In this document: piece by piece, positions 37,456-46,490 of the stretch
Layout: the number at the start of each line of letters is the position of its first letter
Position numbering within the stretch: the first letter of the stretch is position 1
Assembly (NCBI RefSeq): GCF_024281035.1
Contig: NZ_JAMXLH010000058.1
Location: 53,098-117,097 of the forward strand
Length of the DNA stretch: 64,000 bases
Direction of reading: 5' to 3'
DNA from: Paraburkholderia sp.
GTDB taxonomy: Bacteria > Pseudomonadota > Gammaproteobacteria > Burkholderiales > Burkholderiaceae
Program-made: the position numbers and the translations under genes
The notes under the pieces: generated by a model
Told to the model about the DNA's origin: nothing
Databases searched by the model: none
What the model saw: the letters and a program-made list of their open reading frames with translations, nothing else

Positions 37456-39105
37456 TTACGACGCTGAGCGTTTGAAAGACGGTGCAGGAATACCTTCGAT
37501 CATGATGTTCACGCATGCTGGCAGCTTCAAGCGCCGCGCGGCCTGCGCCTGTTCGATCGCGTCTTTCATGTCGTCTGCATGTTCGACAAACGCACCAGTT
37601 CCACCGAAAGCCTCCGTCACGCGATCATAGCGTACAGGTAGCAGTTCGCAGCCAATCAGCCGCTCTGGGCCATAACTTCGCAACTGGATCTGATACTCGG
37701 CGTTCCATCGCGCATCGTTGCCAACGACGGCCACGAAGGGTAATCCGTAGCGCACCGCGGTATCCATCTCCGCAGCATGAAATCCGAACGTCCCATCTCC
37801 CATCACGGCGACCACAGGCGAATCAGGGTGCGCTACGCGAGCCGCCAGCGCGAACGGAAGCGCGGCCCCGATCGCTCCTGCGACGCCATTGATCACGCGA
37901 TTGGGCGCCCGCAGGCAGGCTTGCGCCCACTGCCCGAATTCGCCGCCGTCCGCGACGAAAACCGCATCGGGATGGCTGTCGAGCAACGCCTGGAACGGCG
38001 CGAGCGCCTGCACAGGATGAACACGTTTTTCGAACGACGATGACGCCGTGCGCCATTGCTCGGGCCGCCATGCGATCGCTCTCTGCACATCGCGCGCCCA
38101 TCGTTCATCGAACCTGTGCACATTGCGGCAAGCGGTTGCGAGCATTTCGAGCGCAGGGAAGCTGTCTGCGACAGCGGTGCCGATCAGGCGCTCACCCACG
38201 GCGCGACGCGTCCGCGCGATTTCTTGCGGCTCCGGGTCGATCTGCAGGAAAGTGCAGCCGGGCGCGAAAGCGGGCGCTCTCCCGAATGCCAGCGTGAAAT
38301 CGAGCCGCTTGCCGAGCAGCATCACGCGGTCGGCCTGCGCGAGGACTTCGGCGAAAGCGCCGAGGCTCGGATCGTTGATGCCTCGCGGGCTCTCCATGCC
38401 AATGACCGGAACGCCAAGTGCCGCCGCAAGCGTATCTGTTCGTTTGCGTCCCGCGCGGGTCATGCACGCCGGCCCCGTGAGGATCAGCGGGCGCGACGCG
38501 TCGGCCAGGCTCGAGACCAGGCGCCTGAGCGTTGTATCGTCAAGCATTTGCCGCATCGGTAAAAAGCTCTCGGCATTGACTTCATCAGGCATGTGAGCGG
38601 AGCCTTCCAATACGTCCGTTGGAAGGCTCAGGTGTACAGGCCCGGGTCGCCCGGACTGCGCGACGCGCATCGCGTGGACGACCTCATCAACGAGGGTATG
38701 GGGATGCTGTGCCGTGGCCGCCATCTTGACCAATGGCGCGGCGACATCCGCCTGACGCATTTCCTGGAACGCACCCATGCCCAATTGATCGCGCGGACTA
38801 TGGCCCGATAGAAGCAGAACGGGCGATTCAGCCATTTGAGCGGTATACAGGGCCGAAACTGCGTTCGCGTGACCGGGACCGCCGGTCACCAACGCCACGC
38901 CGACCTGCCCTGTCAACCGCGCGTAGGCATCCGCCATATGCACGGCCGCAGCCTCATGACGCGTATGGAACAACGCAATTCCCGCGCCAATGCAAGCGTC
39001 GAACACCGGCATGATGTGGTTGCCCGACAGGGTGAAGATATGTTTCACCCCTGCCTTCGACAACGCCTTTACCAGCGCGTCAGCACCGCGGCATGCAATC
39101 GACAT
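37456..39105 (-). CDS. thiamine-diphosphate-dependent enzyme, acetolactate synthase-like
   Basis: A 549-residue three-domain TPP enzyme. The catalytic glutamate is Glu51 in FHTRHEAAAVHMADAYAR and the cofactor motif GDGTFGFH with the later GNDARWN lies near residue 445. It resembles acetolactate synthase large subunits, benzoylformate decarboxylases and 2-hydroxyacyl-CoA lyases without clearly matching one, and no regulatory small-subunit gene is near. It is divergent from tctBA, so it may act on the 2-oxo or 2-hydroxy acid derived from the imported carboxylate. GAGGAG precedes the ATG. Confidence 0.82.
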   Translation of the reverse strand: MSIACRGADALVKALSKAGVKHIFTLSGNHIMPVFDACIGAGIALFHTRHEAAAVHMADAYARLTGQVGVALVTGGPGHANAVSALYTAQMAESPVLLLSGHSPRDQLGMGAFQEMRQADVAAPLVKMAATAQHPHTLVDEVVHAMRVAQSGRPGPVHLSLPTDVLEGSAHMPDEVNAESFLPMRQMLDDTTLRRLVSSLADASRPLILTGPACMTRAGRKRTDTLAAALGVPVIGMESPRGINDPSLGAFAEVLAQADRVMLLGKRLDFTLAFGRAPAFAPGCTFLQIDPEPQEIARTRRAVGERLIGTAVADSFPALEMLATACRNVHRFDERWARDVQRAIAWRPEQWRTASSSFEKRVHPVQALAPFQALLDSHPDAVFVADGGEFGQWAQACLRAPNRVINGVAGAIGAALPFALAARVAHPDSPVVAVMGDGTFGFHAAEMDTAVRYGLPFVAVVGNDARWNAEYQIQLRSYGPERLIGCELLPVRYDRVTEAFGGTGAFVEHADDMKDAIEQAQAARRLKLPACVNIMIEGIPAPSFKRSAS

Positions 39106-39510
39106 TGCGATATCTCCTCTTCAAGACGTTTTGATTCCCGCATTTCATTGGTGTCGAGTGGATTATTCGCGCCCTCTATCGCGGTGAAAAGTCAGTATTT
39201 CTTGAAGTCAACGAAAGGATCGCTTCTTCTCGCACTCGACAATGAGCTGACACCCATGTTTTCCCTGATGGTGTTTTTAAGGCTAACACACTACATTGCA
39301 ACTCATACATATGAGTTGTATGACCGTATCAGGCAGACAACGCTTTCTGCGGACCCCGCGTCCGCACCGGAGACACAGCGGGACGCGTTACGCACTGCTG
39401 TTTTTCCTCGACCACACACGGGCCGGGCAACGCTGTCGGCTCCCGATCTCCAGATTTCATAAGCCGGGCCGCACTGCGGATATCGATTGCCCGGATGGCG
39501 GAGGTGTGCA
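39106..39510. promoter_or_regulatory. divergent promoter region between the TPP enzyme and tctB
   Basis: These 405 bp carry two outward promoters by gene layout. AT-rich stretches around 39250-39320 and the operator-like repeat at 39299-39318 stand out. The ORFs in the track here lack ribosome sites and look like chance frames. Confidence 0.5.
39299..39318. promoter_or_regulatory. operator-like inverted repeat in the divergent region
   Basis: Perfect 8-base arms CAACTCAT and ATGAGTTG with an ACAT spacer. Its symmetry, AT richness and position between divergent genes suggest a site for a GntR- or LysR-type regulator controlling both. Confidence 0.55.
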
Positions 39511-39984
39511 TTGAACCGCAGACTGGCTTTCAGCAAGGATTACTACTCTGGCGCACTGATGGTCGTGATTGGCCTGAGCGCCGCCTACGCCGGCACGACC
39601 TATGACGTTGGAACCCTGACGAACATGGGTGCGGGTTTCTTTCCCGTCGCTGTCGGCACGCTTCTGGCTTTTATCGGCATTTTGATTGCCATGTCGGCGA
39701 AAGATCTGCCCGCGCCTGCTCTCAGCACAACGGACGCGCATTCGCGCCTGCCTGACCTGCGTGGCGCCGTGTGCATTATCGCGGGCACGCTGGCCTTCAT
39801 CCTTCTCGGCAAATATGGCGGCCTGATTCCCGCTACGTTCGCGATCGTGTTCATTTCCGCGCTCGGTGACCGAACCAACACCCTGTTTCGCGCAGCCGCG
39901 TTGTCGATCGTCATGTGCGCGATCGCCCTCGTCGTTTTCTCATGGGCGCTAAAACTTCAGTTGGCGCCGTTTGCCTGGGGATAG
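39511..39984 (+). CDS. tctB: tripartite tricarboxylate transporter, small membrane subunit
   Basis: A 157-residue protein with four predicted membrane helices and the TctB pattern (YYSGALMVVIGLSAAYAG, NMGAGFFPVAVG). I start at the TTG at 39511 (MNRRLAF), which has GGAGG six bases upstream; the track start lies in the ribosome-site region. TctB forms the membrane complex with TctA, whose gene begins 8 bp later. Confidence 0.88.
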   Translation: MNRRLAFSKDYYSGALMVVIGLSAAYAGTTYDVGTLTNMGAGFFPVAVGTLLAFIGILIAMSAKDLPAPALSTTDAHSRLPDLRGAVCIIAGTLAFILLGKYGGLIPATFAIVFISALGDRTNTLFRAAALSIVMCAIALVVFSWALKLQLAPFAWG

Positions 39985-39992
39985 AGAGCAAC

Positions 39993-41552
39993 ATGATCCA
40001 ACAATCCTTGCACGACCTCTTTTACGGCTTCTCAGTTGCGCTTCAAGGCACCAACTTGATGTGGTCGTTTTTCGGTGTCCTCGTGGGCAACATGGTTGGC
40101 GTGTTGCCGGGCATGGGGGCGCTTTCGGCGATATCCATCCTGCTGCCGCTCACCTATGTCATGCACCCTGTCCCGGCAATTCTGATGCTCGCCGGCATTT
40201 TCTACGGATCGCAATACGGTGGTGCGATCGGCGCGATTCTGCTCAACCTTCCCTCTCACCCTCCCCATGCGATTACCTGCCTCGACGGGTATCCCATGGC
40301 GAAGGCAGGCCGAGGCGGCGCGGCACTCGGCATCACGATGTTGAGTTCGTTCTTCGCGGCATCGTTCGGCATCGTCCTGATGATTTTCGCTTCGCCATTG
40401 CTCACGGCGATGGCATTCAAATTCGGCCCGCCGGAAATTTTCTCGGTCATGTTGCTGGGTCTTCTCGCGGGCTCGACGATGTCGAGAGGCTCCGCGCTGA
40501 AAGGCATTGCCATGACGCTTTTCGGCCTGCTTTGCGGCATGGTTGGCACCGACGTCAATACGGGCACGTTTCGCTTCACGTTCGGCCTGACCGACATGAA
40601 CGACGGACTGGAACTGGTCGCTATCGCCATGGGGCTTTTTGGCGTCGCCGACTTTCTTTGCAACGTCAACAGAATGCAGGTATCAAACAAGTCGCTCAAC
40701 GTGCGCTTCAAGGATATGCGCCCGACGCGCGAAGAACTCAAAGCCACATTCTGGCCAATGACGCGCGGCACGGCCGTGGGTGCGCTGTTCGGCGCCATGC
40801 CGGGAACCGGCCCGACGATCACGACCTTCGTGGCCTACGCGCTTGAGCGCAAGCTCTCCAGAAATCCGCAGGCATTCGGAACGGGGGTGATTGCCGGCGT
40901 CGCGGCGCCCGAAGCGTCATCGCACTCGAAAACGCAAGTCGACTTCATCCCGACGATGAGCCTCGGCATCCCAGGCGACCCCGTCATGGCGTTAATTCTG
41001 GGCGCGCTCATTATTCAGGGCATTACACCCGGCCCACAGTTGATCTCTGAGCACCCCGATATCTTCTGGGGACTCATTGCGAGTTTCTGGATCGGGAATA
41101 TTCTGCTCGTTCTGCTGAATGTGCCGATGATAGGCGTGTGGATCAAATTGCTAAGGCTGCCGTACCGCTATCTCTTTCCTTCCGCGATGTTCTTTATTGC
41201 GGTCGGCGTGTTCAGCACCCAGAACAGCCTTTTCGAAGTGTGGCAGGTGCTCGCGTTTGGTCTCCTCGGTACCGTCTTCAATTACCTTGGTTTCTCGGTC
41301 GCGCCCATCCTGCTCGGGTTCGTCCTCGGGCCGATGATCGAAGAAAACTTTCGCCGCGCACTGCTCATTTCGCACGGGAATATATCGATTTTTATCAGTC
41401 ACCCCATCAGTTGCGGATTTCTCATCGCATCGCTATTGCTTCTGATATTCGTCACGCTGTCCGCACAACGAAACCGCCGTCGCGCGAACAAAACGGAACG
41501 CATGCACGAGGGCGGATCACGCGTCGAAATGCCGCGGACAAGCAGCGATTGA
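39993..41552 (+). CDS. tctA: tripartite tricarboxylate transporter, large membrane subunit
   Basis: A 519-residue protein with about 12 helices and the TctA signatures GVLPGMGALSAISILLPLT and GAMPGTGPTITTF, plus FYGSQYGGAIGAILLN. It is the channel-forming subunit of a sodium- or proton-driven importer that takes carboxylates from a TctC-type binding protein. AGAGAGCAAC precedes the ATG. The matching tctC is not in the usual place upstream but lies convergently 0.55 kb downstream. Confidence 0.94.
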   Translation: MIQQSLHDLFYGFSVALQGTNLMWSFFGVLVGNMVGVLPGMGALSAISILLPLTYVMHPVPAILMLAGIFYGSQYGGAIGAILLNLPSHPPHAITCLDGYPMAKAGRGGAALGITMLSSFFAASFGIVLMIFASPLLTAMAFKFGPPEIFSVMLLGLLAGSTMSRGSALKGIAMTLFGLLCGMVGTDVNTGTFRFTFGLTDMNDGLELVAIAMGLFGVADFLCNVNRMQVSNKSLNVRFKDMRPTREELKATFWPMTRGTAVGALFGAMPGTGPTITTFVAYALERKLSRNPQAFGTGVIAGVAAPEASSHSKTQVDFIPTMSLGIPGDPVMALILGALIIQGITPGPQLISEHPDIFWGLIASFWIGNILLVLLNVPMIGVWIKLLRLPYRYLFPSAMFFIAVGVFSTQNSLFEVWQVLAFGLLGTVFNYLGFSVAPILLGFVLGPMIEENFRRALLISHGNISIFISHPISCGFLIASLLLLIFVTLSAQRNRRRANKTERMHEGGSRVEMPRTSSD

Positions 41553-41748
41553 ACGGATACGCAATAGAGGACTCAACGCGCCCCAATTTTCTCAAGCACT
41601 ACGGACGTGAGAAGCTCAAAACGACGCGCATGTAGCCATGCTCATGCGCGTCGATGCATCTGGCGCATAACCGTCCAATAATCTGTTGCATGCAGGCCAT
41701 ATCCGGCACCGTTCGATTACCTGATCGCCGCAACGCGCGTACAATTCG

Positions 41749-41774
41749 GGTTATTACCTAACTGATAACCCGGT
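41749..41774. promoter_or_regulatory. inverted repeat at the start of a small ORF
   Basis: Perfect 8-base arms CGGGTTAT and ATAACCCG with a 10-base spacer, ending six bases before the GTG of the 54-codon ORF. A TACAAT hexamer lies at 41742. The layout resembles a repressor site at a promoter with a very short leader. Confidence 0.5.
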
Positions 41775-41779
41775 TGCTC

Positions 41780-41944
41780 GTGAATACCCCGTCCTCGCCC
41801 GTTCGCACTTCCTCCGATATCTTCCAACGAATTCAACGCCAGATCACCGCTGCAGCACGGTGGATCCTCGAGTTGCACGACGACGTCAGCGATCTGAAGA
41901 CCGCTGTTGATCGACGCTCGAATCGACGCTCGATCGCGTGCTAA
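41780..41944 (+). CDS. small ORF of 54 codons, unknown function
   Basis: Not in the ORF track. It reads MNTPSSPVRTSSDIFQRIQR..., continues through a helical part (AAARWILELHDDVSDLKTAVD) and ends RSIAC. It has no ribosome site, but a promoter-like hexamer and inverted repeat lie directly upstream and a strong terminator 57 bp downstream, forming a self-contained unit between tctA and tctC. The predicted amphipathic helix could mediate oligomerisation. It may equally be the conserved part of a small regulatory RNA. I do not recognise a family. Confidence 0.4.
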   Translation: MNTPSSPVRTSSDIFQRIQRQITAAARWILELHDDVSDLKTAVDRRSNRRSIAC

Positions 41945-42000
41945 CTTCGGTTGGGCTGCCGCGAGAGTGATGCGGCGTTGAAGATCAGACGATGAATTGA

Positions 42001-42036
42001 AAAGCCCGCCGCGATATTGTGAACCGGGCGGGCTTT
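42001..42036. terminator. bidirectional intrinsic terminator
   Basis: Perfect 10-base arms AAAGCCCGCC and GGCGGGCTTT around a 16-base loop, with A-run before and T-run after, so it can work on both strands. It ends the plus-strand units (tctBA, small ORF) and the minus-strand operon ending with tctC. Confidence 0.85.
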
Positions 42037-42107
42037 AAGAACGATCAGATCAGGCTGGCATTTCTTTCATATCGGCCCAGCCGCCGGCCTCGCACCGGCG
42101 CTGCATT

Positions 42108-43103
42108 TCAATTCGCGCTGATATGGCTTGTGTTCACAACTTTTTGCCATTTCGCCGATTCAGTGGCAATCCTGCTCTCAAGTTGTTGAGGCGTGTCGCC
42201 CACTGCATCCATACCCAGCACGGCGAGGCGCTGGCGAGTATCGGGCTGGGCGAGAACCTTCACGGTGTCTTGCTGAATCTTCTGGATGACGTTCGCAGGC
42301 GTGCCAGCCGGCGCCACGAGTGCGAACCAGCCCGTTACATTGAATCCGGGCAGCCCGGCTTCCTCCACGGTCGGAATATCGGGCCATGCGCTTGAGCGAT
42401 GGTCACCGGTCACGGCAAGCACCTTGATCGTTTTGCCCTTCATGAACGGCAGCGCTGCCGCGATGTTGGGCAATACAACCTGTACGCGGTCCGCCATCAA
42501 ATCGTTCAGTGCAAGCACCTCGCCCTTATAGGGCACGTGAACCATGGGAATGCCCGCTGCACCCGCGAAGGCTGCATCGGCCATGTGGACCTGACTCCCG
42601 ATGCCGGCGGAACCAAAATTCAGCTTTGGATGTTGCGTTTTCCCGTATGCGATCAGCTCTTTCACATTCGAAATCGGCAGAGTCGGCGCCACCGCGACAA
42701 CCATCGGGTTGCTCGCAACCGTGGTGATATAGGTGAAGTCCTTGGCCGTGTACGGAAGTTTTTTATAAATGTACTGGTTGACGGTGAACATGCTCCCCGA
42801 TGCCAGCATCAACGTGTAACCGTCCGGCGCGGACTTCGCCTCGACCTCGGCGCCGATCATGCCGCCCGCACCGGGCCGATTGTCGATCACCACGGACTGC
42901 TTCCATAGCGTCCCCAATCCCTGGCCAATCGTGCGTGCCAGCACATCAGTCGAACCGCCCGCTGTAAAAGGTACGATGATCCGGATCGGCTGAGAAGGCC
43001 AGGCGTCTTCTGCATGAGCGACCGACTGCGCCTGAAAAACAGCGGAAAGTGCGGCAGCGAGCACGAGCCCGCGTCTGAGCGTGCGAATGATATGGGAGGG
43101 CAT
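42108..43103 (-). CDS. tctC: tripartite tricarboxylate transporter binding protein (Bug family)
   Basis: A 331-residue exported protein with signal peptide RGLVLAAALSAVFQAQSVAHAE and the Bug/TctC pattern WPSQPIRIIVPFTAGGSTDVLAR, DNRPGAGG and AAKSAPDGYTLM-like (EAKSAPDGYTLMLA). It captures a di- or tricarboxylate in the periplasm. I start at MPSHIIRTLRR (43103) with GGAGA upstream, not at the track start. It is the last gene of the minus-strand dicarboxylate operon, 110 bp after the SdhA-like gene, and the probable partner of the convergent TctBA. Betaproteobacteria often carry many orphan copies, so pairing is inferred. Confidence 0.9.
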   Translation of the reverse strand: MPSHIIRTLRRGLVLAAALSAVFQAQSVAHAEDAWPSQPIRIIVPFTAGGSTDVLARTIGQGLGTLWKQSVVIDNRPGAGGMIGAEVEAKSAPDGYTLMLASGSMFTVNQYIYKKLPYTAKDFTYITTVASNPMVVAVAPTLPISNVKELIAYGKTQHPKLNFGSAGIGSQVHMADAAFAGAAGIPMVHVPYKGEVLALNDLMADRVQVVLPNIAAALPFMKGKTIKVLAVTGDHRSSAWPDIPTVEEAGLPGFNVTGWFALVAPAGTPANVIQKIQQDTVKVLAQPDTRQRLAVLGMDAVGDTPQQLESRIATESAKWQKVVNTSHISAN

Positions 43104-43213
43104 TGCATTGTCTCCGTTTAAAATAATGTGGATCGGCACGGGCGAAATTCCAGCTCGGCAGAAATGCAGTTTTCGGAAATGCGCGTGCAATGCGGCATCC
43201 CTCATTTAGCGAT

Positions 43214-44932
43214 CTACTCGCAAAGAATCGTCTCGCCCGGCCGTACCCGGCTAAACGTTACCGGCTCCTGTTTGATCTGAACTTCTCCTTCACTTTTGCG
43301 AATCGTCGTATAAGCCGACCTCTCCAGATCGCCGGCCTCGGGAAAATCCTCGCGGAAATGGGCTCCCCGCGAATTCTCGCGGGATATTGCCGCCTCGGTG
43401 ATGATCTGGCTAACCGAAATCAGGTTTTTCAAGTTGAGCCAGTCGTGCCACTGTGCGTTGAATGCGCGCGCGCCATCCACGACACCCGTCAACATCAGGC
43501 GATCGTTGAGTTCTCCCAGGACGTTCCGCGCCCGCAAGAGTCCATCGTGGTCGCGAATGATGCCGACATGCGTCCACATGCATTTGTAGAGCGACTCCCG
43601 AATCTCTTCGAGGTCTTTTCCGCTTTTTGAAAACGGTGATTCTGCAACCTCGATTGCGCCTTCGATGGCAAACGAATCGGGTTCTCGAAACTGGCCTTCC
43701 GCTTTCACCCACCTCGCCATGTTGTCGCCGGCAATTCCGCCGAATACCGTGGAATTCGCCACGCCGTTGCCACCCAGACGATTCGCGCCGTGCACGCCAC
43801 CCGTATCTTCGCCTGCGGCGAAGAGGCCATCCAGTTCGGTGCTGCAGTCGGTGCGAAACACGACACCGCCCATCATGTAGTGCGCGGTCGGCACCACTTC
43901 GACGAGCCCGCCCGCGAGATCGAACCCGCAGTCCGCGCAACGTTCCACCATGCCCTTGAACTGCTTTCTGACCTTGTCGGGACCGAGGTGGCCCATCTGG
44001 ATGTAAACGCCGCCATTGGGCGAGGTTCGCCCCGCGCGCATTTCGGAATAAATGCCGCGCGAAACGATATCGCGCGTTGCGCGCTCGCCGCGCTTGTCGT
44101 ATTTGTCCATGAACCGCTCTTTCGAGCCATTCAATAGATGCCCGCCCGCACCACGCAGCCCTTCTTCGAGCACGGTGCCGGTCATGCGTGTGTGACTGCC
44201 GGCAAGCAGCCCCGTGGGGTGAAACTGCACCATTTCCATATCGCGAAGCGTGAGTCCCGCGCGCAGCGCCATCGCGAGTCCGTCGCAGCTTTTATCCCCG
44301 GACGGCGTATGAAACTTGTACATCGTCGGGCCGCCGCCCGTCGCTAGCAGCACCGCCCTCGCCTGCACGAACACGAACTTGCCCGTCCGCATATCGATCA
44401 TCAAGACGCCCGCAATATGCTTGCCATCGGCTGTCTTGATCAGCTCGATCGCCCTGTGCTCTTCCAGGCGATGAATACCGCGACTCCACACCTGCTCGGC
44501 TAACCGGTTGATAATCTCGATTCCGGTCAGGTCGCCCTTGTGGACCGTCCGGTCGAACGTCTGGCCCGCGAACGCTTTCTGATGAATCGATCCGTCCGGA
44601 TTACGGTCAAAAAAACAGCCAAGCTCGTTTTCAAGCTCGCGTACGCGCTCGACGGCCGTACTCACGAGCGCCCACGCGAGATCCTGGTTGGACAGCCATT
44701 TACTTCCTTCAATCGTGTCCATGAAGTGACGTTCGACCGAATCGCCGGGAGCCAGCGCGACGTTATAGCCGCCCTGTACCATGCGCGTGCAGCCACATTT
44801 CCCCAGCAGCCCTTTCACTGCAACGGTGATCGAAAGATCCGGCGCCTGCTTGTGCGCGTGAAGCGCGGCAAACAGACCGGCGCCACCCGATCCGAGAATC
44901 AGGATATCCGTCTTGACGCGCCCAATATTCAT
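43214..44932 (-). CDS. SdhA/FrdA-like flavoprotein with Cys in place of the flavin-linking His
   Basis: A 572-residue flavoprotein of the succinate dehydrogenase/fumarate reductase family: FAD-binding GSGGAGLFAALHA (14-26), MVQFHPTGL, HGANRLGGNG and the C-terminal capping region. In SdhA and FrdA the FAD is bound covalently by the His of SHTVxAQGG; here the aligned segment is GCTRMVQGG, with Cys48. FAD may be non-covalent or cysteinyl-linked. E. coli FrdA mutants lacking this His keep fumarate reduction but lose succinate oxidation, so the reaction direction or substrate may differ. The start at 44932 overlaps the fumarase beta stop (ATGA). Partners are the SdhB-like and anchor genes upstream in the operon. 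Confidence 0.87.
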   Translation of the reverse strand: MNIGRVKTDILILGSGGAGLFAALHAHKQAPDLSITVAVKGLLGKCGCTRMVQGGYNVALAPGDSVERHFMDTIEGSKWLSNQDLAWALVSTAVERVRELENELGCFFDRNPDGSIHQKAFAGQTFDRTVHKGDLTGIEIINRLAEQVWSRGIHRLEEHRAIELIKTADGKHIAGVLMIDMRTGKFVFVQARAVLLATGGGPTMYKFHTPSGDKSCDGLAMALRAGLTLRDMEMVQFHPTGLLAGSHTRMTGTVLEEGLRGAGGHLLNGSKERFMDKYDKRGERATRDIVSRGIYSEMRAGRTSPNGGVYIQMGHLGPDKVRKQFKGMVERCADCGFDLAGGLVEVVPTAHYMMGGVVFRTDCSTELDGLFAAGEDTGGVHGANRLGGNGVANSTVFGGIAGDNMARWVKAEGQFREPDSFAIEGAIEVAESPFSKSGKDLEEIRESLYKCMWTHVGIIRDHDGLLRARNVLGELNDRLMLTGVVDGARAFNAQWHDWLNLKNLISVSQIITEAAISRENSRGAHFREDFPEAGDLERSAYTTIRKSEGEVQIKQEPVTFSRVRPGETILCE

Positions 44933-45543
44933 CTTGTTTGCACTCCCATACTTTTCAGAACATCGTCGCGCCGCGAGGCTGTGTCGCTCTTGACTTCGTC
45001 GTACAGGCTGCCACCGCAACTGTCCATAGCCACTAGCAGCGGACCGAAGCCCTTGATCCTGAATTTCCATAGCGACTCGGGATTGAGGTCGTCGAGATCG
45101 ACGGCTTCGATTTTCTCGATCCAGGTCGTTTCGAGCGCAGCCGTTCCGCCGATGATCGCCAGATATGCGCCGCCCAGATCCTGAAACGCCGCCTTCGATG
45201 CTTCGCGCAAGCCGCCCTTTCCAACGATCATGCGCACGCCATACTGTTCCATCAGCGGCCGCGTGAAGCGCTCCATGCGGTCCGATGTGGTTGTGCCAAT
45301 GCAGACCGGTTGATATCCCGCCGGGAATTCGTCGCTCGGCGCGACCTTGCGCACGTTGGGCGCCGTGTGAATGACCGCGTGCCCCCGAAGGTCGAATTCC
45401 GTCGTGCGCCCCTTGTCGAACAGATGAATCTGCGTCGCATCGCGGATACCGAAAAGCGTTTGATGCAATGTCACCGTATCGTTCACCCGCAGCTTGCGGA
45501 TCTGCGACTCGTCGACAGGTGTGAAAAGGTCATAGTGAGCCAT
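44929..45543 (-). CDS. class I fumarase/L-tartrate dehydratase family, beta subunit
   Basis: A 204-residue subunit of the iron-sulfur hydro-lyase family (TtdB/FumA C-terminal type), with GHAVIHTAPNVRKV and the active-site segment TTTSDRMERFTRPLMEQYGVRMIVGKGG. With the alpha subunit it adds or removes water from a dicarboxylate such as fumarate/malate, mesaconate or tartrate. The start at MAHYDLF (45543) comes one base after the alpha stop, and its own stop overlaps the flavoprotein start, so three genes are translationally coupled. Confidence 0.9.
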   Translation of the reverse strand: MAHYDLFTPVDESQIRKLRVNDTVTLHQTLFGIRDATQIHLFDKGRTTEFDLRGHAVIHTAPNVRKVAPSDEFPAGYQPVCIGTTTSDRMERFTRPLMEQYGVRMIVGKGGLREASKAAFQDLGGAYLAIIGGTAALETTWIEKIEAVDLDDLNPESLWKFRIKGFGPLLVAMDSCGGSLYDEVKSDTASRRDDVLKSMGVQTR

Positions 45544-45544
45544 T

Positions 45545-46420
45545 TCAGAATCCGTAAGTGAGACCGTCTGTGGTAAGCCGAGCCTTCGCACGTCGCGCGG
45601 AATGACATTGCATGTTGACCGCGATGGGATTCATCGTGATGTGCGTCGACGCCAGTTCGATATGCACCGCAAACGCCGTGCTATCTCCGCCTAACCCTTG
45701 CGGTCCGACGCCGAGGCGATTCACCGCCTCAGTGAGTTCGCGTTCGAGGTCGGCGCCCGCAGCGTCCGTGCAGGTGGTGCCAAGCGCGCGCGTAGCGGCA
45801 CGCTTGGCCAGCGCAATCGACAGATCGGACGTGCCGCCAAGGCCGACGCCCACGATAGTCGGCGGACAAGTCTTGCCGCCGGCGGAGATAACGCAATCGA
45901 CGACAAACATCTTGATCGCATCAATGCCCTCGGCCGGAACGGCCATCTTCAGAAATGAATTGTTCTCCGAGCCGCTTCCTTTCGGCACCATCTCGATGGT
46001 CGCGGTCTCGTTTTCGTCGGTGAAGTCGACGTGAATAACCGGAACCTCGATGCCGCACGACGTGTGGTTGTTCTTGCGTGTAAGCGGATGCACGACAGAC
46101 GAACGCAGCGGGTGCTCCCTCGTGGCGCGCTCACACCCTTTGCGGATGGCGGCCTTCAACGCAAATCCGTCGAACTCGACATTCCGGCCAAGCACAACGT
46201 TGTAAATGGGGATGCCCGTATCCTGGCAAAGCAGGTTTTCCGTATTTTCCGCCACGCGAATATTGGTCCGCATCGTCTCCAGGACCCGCTGCGCTACCGG
46301 TGACGTTTCGGTAGCCGAAAGTCTTTCAATGCCGTCTTTCACGTCGGGCGGAAGCAACTTGAGGGCGCGAATATACAGCTCTTTCGAGGCTTCCTCGACG
46401 ACGTCAAGGTCTAGTTTCAT
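45545..46420 (-). CDS. class I fumarase/L-tartrate dehydratase family, alpha subunit
   Basis: A 291-residue [4Fe-4S] subunit. The candidate cluster cysteines are Cys65 in LLCQDTGIPIY, Cys122 in TSCGIEV and Cys185 in GGKTCPPTIVGVG, with PKGSGSENNSF between them. The two-subunit arrangement is that of TtdAB and of split class I fumarases. Being encoded with SDH-like subunits and dicarboxylate transporters, fumarate hydratase is the first guess, but mesaconate or tartrate activity is not excluded. Confidence 0.9.
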   Translation of the reverse strand: MKLDLDVVEEASKELYIRALKLLPPDVKDGIERLSATETSPVAQRVLETMRTNIRVAENTENLLCQDTGIPIYNVVLGRNVEFDGFALKAAIRKGCERATREHPLRSSVVHPLTRKNNHTSCGIEVPVIHVDFTDENETATIEMVPKGSGSENNSFLKMAVPAEGIDAIKMFVVDCVISAGGKTCPPTIVGVGLGGTSDLSIALAKRAATRALGTTCTDAAGADLERELTEAVNRLGVGPQGLGGDSTAFAVHIELASTHITMNPIAVNMQCHSARRAKARLTTDGLTYGF

Positions 46421-46490
46421 GGCCGTCTCTTTCCGAATGGCAAAACAGATTGTGAGTTTATGGCGTAGCCTGAATTCCCAAGGTGCGGTC

